Shown here piece after piece: positions 16,416 to 25,318 of a DNA stretch of 64,000 nucleotides. Source of the DNA: Bacillota bacterium (GTDB lineage Bacteria > Bacillota > Clostridia > Peptostreptococcales > Anaerovoracaceae). Numbering within the stretch: the first letter of the stretch is position 1; the number at the start of each line of letters is the position of its first letter. The stretch is from assembly GCA_017522185.1 (NCBI GenBank), contig JAFWZZ010000035.1:1-64000 (forward strand). The letters are read 5' to 3'. Below the pieces are notes generated by a model. That model did no database searches and was not told the origin of the DNA. It was given only the letters and a program-made list of their open reading frames with translations. A program made the translations under genes and the position numbers.

Positions 16416-17330
16416 ATGAGTATTTTTTATATTTTATTAGCAATCACATCCGGCGTCTGCATGGCGGTGCAGAGCCCGGTCAACGCGACTTTATCCAGAC
16501 ATGCGGGACATCTGCAGGCGACCACCGTCAGCTTTGGCGGCGGGGCACTGGTTCTGGGGATTCTGATGCTCATCATCGGCACAGGTGACTTATCCAAACT
16601 GGCAGATGCACAGTGGTGGCAGCTTCTGGGTGGTCTCTACGGAATCTACATTGTGCTGGTGATTACCTACGGCATCCCGAGACTGGGGGCGGCACTGACA
16701 TCCACCATCCTGACCCTGGGCAACCTGATGACTGCGGCGGTGTTGGACACCTTCGGCCTCATGGGTCTGCCTAAGGTGGAACTGGAAACGGGCAGAATCG
16801 CAGGCATTCTCATCGTGCTGACAGGCGTCATCCTGGTCTATATCGGTAAGCGTAAGCAGGAGACCGGCGGTGGAAGCGGCAAAGACCAGCTGAAAGTCGT
16901 TCTGATGCTCGCCTTAGGCGGCGTGGCAGGCGCCATCCAGGCACCGACCAACAATGCCCTGTCAGGTCATGTAGGAACGGTGGAGGCCAGCTTTGTCAGC
17001 TTCAGCGTGGGATTCCTGGCAATTCTCCTGATTGCCCTCATTGCGACCAAAGGCCATCTGCTGAAGGATAAGAAAGAAAGCATCGAAGGCTGGATGCTGA
17101 CCGGCGGTATCTATGGCGGCGCGGTGGTATTCATCAACCTGACTGCCATTGCAGTTCTCGGCTCCACGGTACTGCAGATCTGCACCATGCTGGGACAGCT
17201 TTCCGGCGGCATGGCTATCGACAGCTTCGGCCTGCTACGGACCAATAAGATTAAAGCAAACAGCTGGCGCTGGGCAGGTATGCTCATCATCGCCGTCGGC
17301 GTAATCATCGTGGCATTAACCAAATTATAG
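16416..17330 (+). CDS. Tandem DUF606 (YdcZ) DMT-family membrane protein
   Basis: The 304-aa protein has about ten membrane helices and consists of two copies of the roughly 145-aa DUF606/YdcZ unit. Copy one begins ILLAITSGVCMAVQSPVNAT and copy two LMLALGGVAGAIQAPTNNAL; both have the conserved Q-x-P-x-N and the later G-x-L-G stretch. The family belongs to the drug/metabolite transporter superfamily and no substrate is established. Single-unit forms act as pairs, so this is a fused form. A U32 peptidase gene starts 18 bp downstream. Confidence 0.85.
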   Translation: MSIFYILLAITSGVCMAVQSPVNATLSRHAGHLQATTVSFGGGALVLGILMLIIGTGDLSKLADAQWWQLLGGLYGIYIVLVITYGIPRLGAALTSTILTLGNLMTAAVLDTFGLMGLPKVELETGRIAGILIVLTGVILVYIGKRKQETGGGSGKDQLKVVLMLALGGVAGAIQAPTNNALSGHVGTVEASFVSFSVGFLAILLIALIATKGHLLKDKKESIEGWMLTGGIYGGAVVFINLTAIAVLGSTVLQICTMLGQLSGGMAIDSFGLLRTNKIKANSWRWAGMLIIAVGVIIVALTKL

Positions 17331-17348
17331 AAACAACAGGAGGTTCCC

Positions 17349-19592
17349 ATGACAGAACTATTAGCCCCTGCGGGCAATATGGAAGCACTGAAGGCAGCCA
17401 TCGCCAACGGCTGTGATGCAATATATCTGGGTATGCAGAAGTTCGGCGCGAGAGCATACTCTGACAACTTTGATTACGAAGCGCTGAAGGAAGCGGTGGA
17501 CTACGCCCACCTGCGAAACGTGATGATTTACGTCACCATGAACACCATTGTGTTCGAAGATGAAATCGAAGAAATGAAACACCAGCTCCACAAGCTTAAC
17601 GAAATCGGCGTCGACGGCGTCATTGTGCAGGACCTGGCTGTATTCAACTATATCGTGGAAAACTTCGTGGACCTGGAAGCACACTGCTCTACCCAGATGG
17701 GACTGGACGACCTGGAAGGAACCTTGCTCTATAAGGAACTGGGCGCAAAGCGTGTGGTGCTGTCCAGAGAAGTGCCCATTGAAAGAGTCAAAGAAATCCG
17801 CAAGATCGCGGAGATTCCGATTGAAATCTTTGTCCACGGGGCTCTTTGCATGTCCTACTCCGGCAACTGCCTCATGTCCGGCCTCATCGGCTACAGAAGC
17901 GGCAACCGTGGCAGATGTGTCGGCTCCTGCCGTAAGCCTTATGAGATGATCAACAAGACCACCGGCAAGTCTCTGGGTACCAGCTACATCCTGTCCACCA
18001 AGGACCTGAACACCATCGACCACATCGAGGACCTGAAGGCGGTAGACTCCCTGAAGATCGAAGGCCGTATGAAGGAACCGGCTTACGTTGCCAACGTGGT
18101 CGCTAAGTACAGAGCGGCTCTGGACGGCACGGTAACTGAAGAGGACAAAGAGAACCTTTGCAAGACCTTTAACCGCACTTACACCAAGGGCTACCTCTTC
18201 GGTGAAGAACCGGTGGACATCGCCAACATCGCAAGACCGAATAACTTCGGCTACGAGATCGGCGTTATCTCCGGCTTCTACAAAGGCATGTCCGAAATCA
18301 AATTGAACAAAGTCCTCAACCAGAACGACATCATCCGTATCGACCACGACGGCGAAGACGTGAACCTGTCCGTAGTCCGTCTCTACGACCGGAACGGCAA
18401 CCTGATCAACAAAGCCGAGGACACCTGCTACATCAAAATCAAAGAGCAGCTGTCCAAGGGCGACATCGTATACAAGACAAAAGATTATCTATACTATAAA
18501 GAGCTGGAAGACCGTCAGAACGGCGAGTTCAGACGCTTCCCGCTGGACTTCAAGGTTTACGCATATCCAGGCTCCAAACTGGTCATCGACGCAGAAGGCC
18601 TGGGCCAGCAGTATCTGTGGGAAAGCGAAGACATCCTGGATGCTGCCCAGAACAACCCGACCACCTATGACCAGGTGGTGAAACAGCTGTCCAGGCTCAA
18701 CGACACCGTCTTTGGGCTGGGCCACGTGGAGTTCGACGAGTATCACGCCTTCATTCCGGCCAAGATGCTCAACAACGCCAGACGTGAAATCGTAGAAAAG
18801 CTGTATCAGGCCAAGCTTGCAAGCAAGCCAAGAGCAACAAAAACGCCAGCTGAGAAGGCGCCGATTGCCTTCCCGCGTGTGGCACCATACCTGACCGCGA
18901 CGGTAACGACCCAGGAACAGTACGACGCCTGCATCGATGCCGGCATCGAAAAGGTATACTTTGATAACATCGTGAGAAGAAACCAGGTAACTTATCCGGA
19001 AAGAGAAGAGGAGCTTCTCATCGGCGGCTACGGCGGTATCTATGCGTACAGAGACAGCAACGGTTTTGTGACAGACTACTCTCTCAACGTGGTAAACGCA
19101 GAGAGCTGCTACACGCTGCACAGACTGGGTGCCAAGAGAGTGACCCTGTCCTACGAGCTGAACAAGAAGCAGATCGACGACCTGCTGAACAAATACTACG
19201 AAGTGAACGAAGGGTATCCGTCCTTAGAAATGATCGTCTACGGACGCGCACCGCTGATGTTCACCAAATACTGTCCGCTGAAGAAGATGGGTCAGTGCGG
19301 TCTTTGCAAGAAGAACCGCTACGAAATCAGGGACGAATACGGCAGCTTCCCGGTTCTGTCCCATGACGACTGCACCACAACCATCTTAAACGGCAAGACC
19401 TTGAACCTGCTGGATGAAATGCCTGACATCGACGGCGTGGAAGCCTTCAGACTTAACTTCACCATCGAGTCCGCGGCAGAAGTGACAAAGGTCATCCGTC
19501 AGGCCCAGGACAAGCTGGCCGGCAGGGGCGGCAAGACTCTGTTCAATCAGGATACCGACACCAGAGGTCATTACAACAAAGAAATTATGTAA
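17349..19592 (+). CDS. U32-family peptidase / RlhA-like protein
   Basis: The 747-aa protein begins ELLAPAGNMEALKAAIANGC, the classic start of the U32 (YhbU/YdcP) family with a TIM-barrel fold. The conserved cysteine stretch FVHGALCMSYSGNCLMSG and NRGRCVGSCRKPY lies near 160-200 and further cysteines (KYCPLKKMGQCGLCKKN) near 640, as in the long two-domain members with a DUF3656-like middle. E. coli YdcP (RlhA, 653 aa) is needed for 23S rRNA C2501 hydroxylation, and related proteins bind an Fe-S cluster; older collagenase annotations are weakly supported. An RNA hydroxylation role is likely but not shown here. AGGAGG precedes ATG. Confidence 0.85.
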   Translation: MTELLAPAGNMEALKAAIANGCDAIYLGMQKFGARAYSDNFDYEALKEAVDYAHLRNVMIYVTMNTIVFEDEIEEMKHQLHKLNEIGVDGVIVQDLAVFNYIVENFVDLEAHCSTQMGLDDLEGTLLYKELGAKRVVLSREVPIERVKEIRKIAEIPIEIFVHGALCMSYSGNCLMSGLIGYRSGNRGRCVGSCRKPYEMINKTTGKSLGTSYILSTKDLNTIDHIEDLKAVDSLKIEGRMKEPAYVANVVAKYRAALDGTVTEEDKENLCKTFNRTYTKGYLFGEEPVDIANIARPNNFGYEIGVISGFYKGMSEIKLNKVLNQNDIIRIDHDGEDVNLSVVRLYDRNGNLINKAEDTCYIKIKEQLSKGDIVYKTKDYLYYKELEDRQNGEFRRFPLDFKVYAYPGSKLVIDAEGLGQQYLWESEDILDAAQNNPTTYDQVVKQLSRLNDTVFGLGHVEFDEYHAFIPAKMLNNARREIVEKLYQAKLASKPRATKTPAEKAPIAFPRVAPYLTATVTTQEQYDACIDAGIEKVYFDNIVRRNQVTYPEREEELLIGGYGGIYAYRDSNGFVTDYSLNVVNAESCYTLHRLGAKRVTLSYELNKKQIDDLLNKYYEVNEGYPSLEMIVYGRAPLMFTKYCPLKKMGQCGLCKKNRYEIRDEYGSFPVLSHDDCTTTILNGKTLNLLDEMPDIDGVEAFRLNFTIESAAEVTKVIRQAQDKLAGRGGKTLFNQDTDTRGHYNKEIM

Positions 19593-19712
19593 CGGAAGGG
19601 GAAATGACGGAAGCAAAGCTTCCTATTTCCCGATGTCGTCCCTTCGGGACGACGCTTCGCAAGGAACTTCCGTTGAAATTTCGGGGATATCGCTAAAGCG
19701 ATACCCGAAATT
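19591..19712 (+). ncRNA. Dense multi-hairpin element between U32 and ABC-F genes
   Basis: Outer arms AACGGAAG (19591-19598) and CTTCCGTT (19667-19674) enclose two hairpins: GGGAAAT-gac-GGAAGC with GCTTCC-t-ATTTCCC (19599-19631) and the tight stem GTCGTCCC-TTC-GGGACGAC (19635-19653). A separate 16-bp hairpin with a 2-base bulge follows, AATTTCGGG/TATCGCT with its complement (19677-19712). None has a proper T-run, so this is not a plain terminator. It overlaps the U32 stop codon. It may be a palindromic repeat element or a structured RNA. Confidence 0.55.
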
Positions 19713-19738
19713 ATAACAAGAAAAGGAGAATAAATGAA

Positions 19739-21478
19739 ATGATTCGAGTAGAAAAACTATCCCATGGTTTTCCTGCAAAAGATTTATATAAGGATATTTC
19801 CTTCGAACTGGAAATGGGGCAGCACTGTGCCCTCATCGGCAGTAACGGCTGCGGCAAGTCCACTTTAGTGGATATGATGATCAACACCGACGAGTACTTC
19901 TTTGATGGAAAAATCATCAAAGACGACCAGTGCCGCATCGGCTATGCCAGCCAGTTCAGCGTCCGCGACAAGGCCCAGGAAGTGACCGTGTTCGAGTACC
20001 TGAGCCAGAGATTTATAAAAAATCAGGAGGACATTGCCGCTGTCTGTGAGGAAATGGCTACAGCAGAAGATATGGATACAGTTTTCGAAAGGTACCAGAC
20101 ACTGCTGGACTTAAGCGAAGCCATGGATACGGACAACTATGAGAGCAACATCCGCAAGGCCCTGTACACTGCCGGTATGACGGATTTGGAAGATACGAAA
20201 CTGTCCAACTTAAGCGGCGGGGAATACAAGCTGCTGCAGATCGTCAGAGAGATGCTGCTGAAACCGAACCTGCTGATTTTGGACGAGCCGGACGTGTTCC
20301 TGGATTTCGCAAATCTCAACAGTTTATGTCAGCTGATCAATGGATACAAGGGAACCCTCCTGGCGGTAACCCACAACAGATACCTGCTGAATCACTGCTT
20401 CAACAAGATTCTGCATCTGGAAAACTGCGAGCTGCAGGAATTTGACGGCACTTACACCGAGTACCGCTGCTCCATCCTGCGTGAGAAGCTGCGCCTGAAG
20501 ATTCAGAGCGCGGAGGAAGAAGCGGAAATCGCACGTACTCAGGAGATGGTAGAAATCCTGAGAAAGCGTGCCACCGACATGGTCAACCCGGTTATCGGTT
20601 CTGCCGTAAACGCGAAGCAGACCCAGCTGGACCGCCTCAAGGCAAGAAAAATCAAAGCGCCTTTCATCGAGGTCCGCGAGCCGGAAATCGTGCTGCCGGA
20701 AGTGGAGCTGCCGGAAATGGATGCACCTGTGTTAAGCGTGACAGACTATAATGTGGTCTTTGATAAAGAACTGTTAGAAAATGTGAACTTTGCCTTGTCC
20801 GCAGGGGAAAAGGTTGCCATCGTCGGGGCCAACGGAACCGGTAAGACCACTATGACCCGCGACATCTTCGGTAACAGCCATCCGTCCATTCACATCGACG
20901 GGAACGTGACCTATGCCTGCCTGTCCCAGCTGCAGGGAGAAACCCTGGACGAAAGAAAGACCGTCTATGAGATTCTGTTAGACTATGGCTTTAACACCAG
21001 AGACGATGCACGTGCTTACCTGGCAAAGTACTGCCTGGAAGGCGACCTGGTCGACGAACTGGTGGGACACCTGTCCGGCGGCGAGCAGAACCTGCTGCAG
21101 ATCGCTTTGATTGCCCGTACCGATGCACAGCTGCTGCTTCTGGACGAGCCGACCAGCCATTTGGACCTCTATGCCCAGATCGCGCTGGAAAAGGCACTGC
21201 ACGAATACAAAGGCACCGTGCTCATGGTCAGCCATGACTTCTACCTGACTGCAAACTGCGCGGACTACGTGCTACTGGTAGAAGACAATACCGTGCGCCG
21301 CGTGCGTGCCCGTAAGTTCCGTAAGATGGTCTACGACAAGTATTTTGATGTGGCATATCTGGAAATCGACAGGAAGAAACAGGAACTGGAAAACGAAATT
21401 ACCCAGGGCTTCAAGAAGAACGACTTCGCGGCAGTGGACAAGCTGCTGGAGCAGATGGAGGCGCTGTGTGAAATATAA
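19739..21478 (+). CDS. ABC-F family ATPase
   Basis: The 579-aa protein has two ABC ATPase domains and no membrane part. Domain 1 has Walker A GSNGCGKST near 35, signature LSGGEYKLLQ and Walker B LLILDEPDVFLD; domain 2 has GANGTGKTT near 360, LSGGEQNLLQ and LLLLDEPTSHLD. A charged linker of about 80 residues separates them, as in ABC-F translation factors, which bind the ribosomal E site. Some protect against antibiotics, others are housekeeping; the linker alone does not decide. The aspartate of domain 1 is followed by V-F-L-D instead of the usual T-N-H-L-D. The start follows AGGAG. Confidence 0.87.
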   Translation: MIRVEKLSHGFPAKDLYKDISFELEMGQHCALIGSNGCGKSTLVDMMINTDEYFFDGKIIKDDQCRIGYASQFSVRDKAQEVTVFEYLSQRFIKNQEDIAAVCEEMATAEDMDTVFERYQTLLDLSEAMDTDNYESNIRKALYTAGMTDLEDTKLSNLSGGEYKLLQIVREMLLKPNLLILDEPDVFLDFANLNSLCQLINGYKGTLLAVTHNRYLLNHCFNKILHLENCELQEFDGTYTEYRCSILREKLRLKIQSAEEEAEIARTQEMVEILRKRATDMVNPVIGSAVNAKQTQLDRLKARKIKAPFIEVREPEIVLPEVELPEMDAPVLSVTDYNVVFDKELLENVNFALSAGEKVAIVGANGTGKTTMTRDIFGNSHPSIHIDGNVTYACLSQLQGETLDERKTVYEILLDYGFNTRDDARAYLAKYCLEGDLVDELVGHLSGGEQNLLQIALIARTDAQLLLLDEPTSHLDLYAQIALEKALHEYKGTVLMVSHDFYLTANCADYVLLVEDNTVRRVRARKFRKMVYDKYFDVAYLEIDRKKQELENEITQGFKKNDFAAVDKLLEQMEALCEI

Positions 21479-21486
21479 AAGAAAAT

Positions 21487-21518
21487 AAAAAAAGACGACT
21501 CTTTCGGGTCGTCTTTTT
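21487..21518. terminator. Bidirectional terminator between convergent genes
   Basis: AAAAAGACGAC pairs with GTCGTCTTTTT around TCTTTCGG, with A-rich and T-rich flanks serving both the ABC-F gene (+) and the acyltransferase gene (-). Confidence 0.85.
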
Positions 21519-21526
21519 ATCTGTCT

Positions 21527-22798
21527 TTATTTTTCAAATTCAAAATCCTGCCACTGGCCGCCGTTGATTCTGTGAATTTCTTCTGTAGCCAGGAAGAACT
21601 TTTCTACCACTTTGTGTTCCGGATAGAATTCCACGAACTGGCCGTCGACGAAGGTGTAAAATCTGCTGACGTCGGTGCACATGCCGTAGGTCGGCAGCTG
21701 TCTGCTGTCGATGTGGAACTGCCAAGGCTGTCCGCCGCGGGTGCCTTCGTAAGTCAGGCCGGAGCGGTCCAGGGTCAGCGTGCCCTTGCCGACGATTTCG
21801 GAAGTGGCGTCGCCGCTGAGAAACTTGTAGTCCGGCAGCATGCCCAGCTCCACTTCTTCGGTCAGAACGAAAGCTTCGTCTGCGACTTCACCCTTGATCA
21901 GTTCTCTTTCCATGTTGAACCATGCGGTCTGGGTTTCCGGAATCACGCAGGTATCATCGAAAGGCACCAGCTCATAGGTATCGGTCAGGGTCGCACCGTT
22001 ACCGCACTCTGTGCAGTAGATGCGGTTGCCTTCTGTCGCCATGGTGTGCTGTCTGCCGCACTTCGGACACCAGAATAACAAAGTTTCCAGATCTTCGGCC
22101 CCGTTATCGCCGATGTCATAATGATGCTGCTGTTTTTTGTTCCAGGCGTAGTCATCGTGGTAGATGGCTTTGTTGATGACGGACTCGATTTCAGCAGGCG
22201 TCATTCCGGCGATGTCTTCCGGCGTGAACAACTGGTCAACTTCCACTTCTACGCGGCCACAGCGGTCTCTCAGATTATACTTCGGGCTGGTCAGGTAGCC
22301 GCCACGGATGACAGAATAGTAAACAGGCAGGCCGGCTTTTTTGATCAGTTTGCCGGTACCCACTGCCACCGGCTGGTTGGCACCGGAGATGGAGCTCATG
22401 CCTTCCGGGAAGATGCAGATGCGTCCGCCGGCTTTCAGCACCCTGAGAATCTCTTTAATGGTATAGATATCAGGGACAAAGTTCTTCTTTGGGATAACGT
22501 GAAGCAGGTTGAACACCAGGGACAGGTGGGAACGGTGGAACTCGTTATAGCCTGCCACGTAGTTCATCCGCTTCGGCAGAACCGGAATGCCGGTAAAGAT
22601 GTAATCCAGACGGGACGCGTGGTTACTGATGAAGATATACGGTCCTTCGACATGGCTCATACCCACCTTGTCGGTGCAGTGGACATTGTATTTCTTTGCG
22701 ATAAAGGTTTTCCAGACCCAGCCTAAGATGTTATAGATGAAGTTGGGCGGGGTGATTTTTCTTGCATGTATTTTTTCTGCTACGGTTTTCTTGCTCAT
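21527..22798 (-). CDS. Lysophospholipid acyltransferase with zinc ribbon
   Basis: The start is ATG 22798, preceded by AGGAGAATCAAC on the minus strand; the frame is open further but lies upstream of the promoter. The 423-aa protein has a PlsC-type acyltransferase domain: NHASRLD (H-x4-D) near residue 60, a second block near 100, and FPEGMSS near 135. It would acylate lysophosphatidic acid or a related lipid at the membrane. Residues about 245-275 hold a zinc ribbon (CPKCG ... CTECG), and a beta-rich C-terminal region of about 140 residues follows. The added ribbon and tail make it longer than PlsC (about 240 aa). Confidence 0.82.
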   Translation of the reverse strand: MSKKTVAEKIHARKITPPNFIYNILGWVWKTFIAKKYNVHCTDKVGMSHVEGPYIFISNHASRLDYIFTGIPVLPKRMNYVAGYNEFHRSHLSLVFNLLHVIPKKNFVPDIYTIKEILRVLKAGGRICIFPEGMSSISGANQPVAVGTGKLIKKAGLPVYYSVIRGGYLTSPKYNLRDRCGRVEVEVDQLFTPEDIAGMTPAEIESVINKAIYHDDYAWNKKQQHHYDIGDNGAEDLETLLFWCPKCGRQHTMATEGNRIYCTECGNGATLTDTYELVPFDDTCVIPETQTAWFNMERELIKGEVADEAFVLTEEVELGMLPDYKFLSGDATSEIVGKGTLTLDRSGLTYEGTRGGQPWQFHIDSRQLPTYGMCTDVSRFYTFVDGQFVEFYPEHKVVEKFFLATEEIHRINGGQWQDFEFEK

Positions 22799-22837
22799 GT
22801 TGATTCTCCTAATTTGTTTTGAAATATAACTACGCAA

Positions 22838-22867
22838 ATTATAGCAAAAAAATAGCTTTTCAGGCAA
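22838..22867 (-). promoter_or_regulatory. Promoter of the acyltransferase gene (minus strand)
   Basis: On the minus strand TTGCCT (22867-22862), 18-bp spacer, TGC-TATAAT (22843-22838, extended -10). Confidence 0.5.
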
Positions 22868-22914
22868 GTTTCATGTACAATAAAATCAAAGAAAAGAAAG
22901 GCACAGGTGAAAAT

Positions 22915-23532
22915 ATGGAGAAAAAGAAGATGACGGAACGGGAAAAGGCCCTGGGCGGCTGGCTGTTCATGTCCGGCGTGCCGTCTCTTGCGGTGGAACG
23001 AAACCGTGCGAAGGAGCTTTGCTACGACCTGAACCTCTGCAGACCGTCGGAAGAGGAAAAACGTAAGGAGATTCTCCGGGAACTGATTGGCGAAATCAAA
23101 GGGAATTTCTACATCGCATCGCCGTTTTACTGCGACTATGGTACCCATATTTCCATCGGCAATAACTTTTTCGCAAACTACGACTGCAAGATCGTGGACG
23201 GCGCCAAGGTGACCTTTGGGGACGATGTCCGCATCGGGCCAAACTGCTGCTTCGTCACACCGAATCACGCCATCGACCCACAGATGCGTCGGGAAGGCTA
23301 TGAGATTCTGCAGCCCATCACTGTGGGCAGTAACGTCTGGTTCGGTGCAGGTGTTTACGTCATGCCCGGAGTGACCATCGGCGATGACGTCATCATCGGA
23401 GCTGGCAGCGTGGTGACAAGAGATATTCCGGCCGGTGTGTTTGCGGCGGGAAATCCTTGCAGAGTCATCCGGCCTTTCATGGAAGAAGACAAGAAGAAAT
23501 ATCCGATTTATGAAGAAATAGAAGAAGTATAA
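22915..23532 (+). CDS. Sugar O-acetyltransferase (Maa/LacA type)
   Basis: ATG 22915 is chosen because the family starts with a short M-T-E-R-E-K-x-x-x-G segment, here MTEREKALGGWLFM, and because AGGTGA lies upstream. The 205-aa protein has the maltose/galactoside acetyltransferase layout: N-terminal helical cap, then a left-handed beta-helix with PFYCDYGTHISIGNNFFANY near 80, the catalytic histidine in VTPNHAIDP near 117 and GAGSVVTRDIPAGVFAAGNP near 165-185. It transfers acetyl from acetyl-CoA to a sugar hydroxyl. It is divergent from the acyltransferase gene and 17 bp upstream of agmatinase. Confidence 0.87.
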   Translation: MEKKKMTEREKALGGWLFMSGVPSLAVERNRAKELCYDLNLCRPSEEEKRKEILRELIGEIKGNFYIASPFYCDYGTHISIGNNFFANYDCKIVDGAKVTFGDDVRIGPNCCFVTPNHAIDPQMRREGYEILQPITVGSNVWFGAGVYVMPGVTIGDDVIIGAGSVVTRDIPAGVFAAGNPCRVIRPFMEEDKKKYPIYEEIEEV

Positions 23533-23549
23533 GAAAAGGAGTATGCGAT

Positions 23550-24482
23550 ATGAGAGAACTGGCATATTACGAAAAGAATCAGAAAACATGGTGCGGTCTG
23601 AACAGACCTTTTATGGACCCGAAAGAGGCAGACGCTGTAATCTTTGGCATTCCTTATGACGGCGGTGCCAGCTACAGAGCCGGTGCGGCACAGGCACCTT
23701 ATCTGCTGAGAGCCAACACCCTGCACTCTACGCCGACCACGGAGAGACTGGCATACTATCCGGATTTCAACGTGGTTGACGGCGGCAACTTCGTAGGCGA
23801 GGACCGAGATGCGGTATTCCAGGAAGTCCAGGACTACGTGGCAGACCTGGTGCGCGCAGGGGTGAAGTTTACCATGGTAGGCGGAGACCATTCCGTGACC
23901 ATTCCGGTGCAGAGGGGCATCAACGATGCGCTGGATGAAGACTTCGGCATCATCCATATCGATGCACACATGGATCTTTGCGACTGTCTGGAAGGCGACT
24001 ACCTTTCCCACGGTAATACAGAACGAAGAGCCCTGGAACTGGACCATATTTCCGGCTATGAGAACCTGTATTTCATCGGTATCCGCTCCATCGAGCCTGA
24101 CGAATTTGAACTGTATCAGCAGAACGACATCCAGGTGAAGACTGCCTACGACTGCTATGCAGAAGGCATTGAGGCCGTTGCAGACGACTGCATCGAGAAG
24201 ATGAAACGTTATAACAAAGTCTACCTGACTTTCGATATCGACGCACTGGATCCTGCCTATGCAGCAGGTACCGGTACACCACAGTTCGGTGGACTGACTT
24301 CCCGCATGGCGCTGACCCTGCTGGAAAAGCTGTTCACAAACCTGAACATCATCGGCTTCGATATCGTGGAAATCGCGCCGCCACTGGATCCGTCCCTGAC
24401 ATCCATGTTCGCAGGACGCAAACTGATTACCGAAGGCTGGGGCTATTGGGCGAAAGAAATTGGAAAACTGCAGGAAAAATAG
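23550..24482 (+). CDS. speB: Agmatinase/ureohydrolase family protein
   Basis: The 310-aa protein has the two-manganese arginase/agmatinase fold. Metal ligands are visible in GGDHSVTIP near 110, HIDAHMDL near 136-141 and FDIDALDPAYAAGTGTP near 228; GFDIVEIAPPLD near 270 is also conserved. Agmatinase hydrolyses agmatine to putrescine and urea, and length and motifs fit this branch. Arginine decarboxylase is not near, so guanidinobutyrase or a related ureohydrolase is possible. RBS AAAGGAG precedes ATG. Confidence 0.8.
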   Translation: MRELAYYEKNQKTWCGLNRPFMDPKEADAVIFGIPYDGGASYRAGAAQAPYLLRANTLHSTPTTERLAYYPDFNVVDGGNFVGEDRDAVFQEVQDYVADLVRAGVKFTMVGGDHSVTIPVQRGINDALDEDFGIIHIDAHMDLCDCLEGDYLSHGNTERRALELDHISGYENLYFIGIRSIEPDEFELYQQNDIQVKTAYDCYAEGIEAVADDCIEKMKRYNKVYLTFDIDALDPAYAAGTGTPQFGGLTSRMALTLLEKLFTNLNIIGFDIVEIAPPLDPSLTSMFAGRKLITEGWGYWAKEIGKLQEK

Positions 24483-24537
24483 TTTCACTTTCCTTTCTCG
24501 GGGTAAAATGAAATTATAGAGTGAAAGGGGAAGAACT

Positions 24538-25143
24538 ATGGACAAAAGTGTTTTAAATAGTATCAGTTACGGCCTTTATGTTTTGACCACCAGAGAGGAC
24601 GATAAGGATAACGGCTGCATCATCAATACTGTGCAGCAGGTGACCACCTCTCCATGTGTCATTTCCGTGACCGTCAACAAAGAGAATCATACGCACGACA
24701 TGCTGATCCGCACGGGCAAGTTTAACGTATCCTGCATCAGCATCGACACAGAATTCGACGTGTTCGAGAAGTTCGGATTTGTCAGTGGCAAAGATGCAGA
24801 CAAGTTCGCAGACTGGAAGGACGTGGACCGCAGCAGTAACGGTATTTGCTATTTGACCAAAGGCGTCAACGGCTACCTGTCCGGACAGGTCTTCCACACC
24901 GTCGATATGGGAACCCACACCCTGTTCCTGGCAAAGGTGACAGACATGGAATCCCTGTCAGAAGATCCGTCCCTGACTTATGCGTACTACCATCGCCACA
25001 TCAAGCCAAAGCCAAAGGCAACAGAAAACGGTGGCTACCGCTGCATCGTCTGCGGCTACGTTTACGAAGGCGACGAACTGCCGCCTGACTACGTATGCCC
25101 ATGGTGCAAACACGGCCCGGAAGATTTTGAGAAGATTGAATAG
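24538..25143 (+). CDS. Flavin reductase-rubredoxin fusion (high molecular weight rubredoxin type)
   Basis: The 201-aa protein has an FMN-binding flavin reductase domain at residues about 1-155 (ISYGLYVLTTREDDKDNGCI, KFNVSCIS) and a C-terminal rubredoxin of about 36 residues with the Fe ligands in YRCIVCGYVYEGD and YVCPWCKHG. This is the layout of Moorella-type high molecular weight rubredoxin, which passes electrons from NADH to the flavodiiron protein FprA and so helps detoxify oxygen or nitric oxide. No fprA is in the window. It points to an anaerobic host. GGGGAAG precedes the ATG. Confidence 0.87.
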   Translation: MDKSVLNSISYGLYVLTTREDDKDNGCIINTVQQVTTSPCVISVTVNKENHTHDMLIRTGKFNVSCISIDTEFDVFEKFGFVSGKDADKFADWKDVDRSSNGICYLTKGVNGYLSGQVFHTVDMGTHTLFLAKVTDMESLSEDPSLTYAYYHRHIKPKPKATENGGYRCIVCGYVYEGDELPPDYVCPWCKHGPEDFEKIE

Positions 25144-25158
25144 AATTCTATCGATAAG

Positions 25159-25182
25159 AAAAAGGACTTCGGTCCTTTTTTT
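25159..25182 (+). terminator. Intrinsic terminator
   Basis: AAAAAGGAC-TTCG-GTCCTTTTTTT. Confidence 0.85.
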
Positions 25183-25280
25183 AATTACAGAGACTGAGGG
25201 GGCTGGCGGTTTAGATGCCCTGTTTGCAACGTTAACTGAAGAAAATGTAAATGATGGCAAAATTTAATGAATACATCGCG

Positions 25281-25312
25281 AAAAAAAAGACGACTGCTTC
25301 ACTACAGCCGCC
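25281..25312 (-). terminator. Intrinsic terminator, minus strand
   Basis: Read on the minus strand, GGCGGCTG pairs with CAGTCGTC (two G-U pairs) and is followed by eight T residues, just after the stop of the gene at 25319. Confidence 0.7.
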
Positions 25313-25318
25313 TTTGCC

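Noticed and set aside
19739..21478. Antibiotic-resistance ABC-F
   Set aside because: The linker cannot be assigned to a known resistance class by eye, so only the family is called.
25185..25267. Short coding remnant after the rubredoxin terminator
   Set aside because: One frame reads GGLDALFATLTEENVNDGKI and stops, which looks protein-like, but it has no start, no RBS and no family I recognise.
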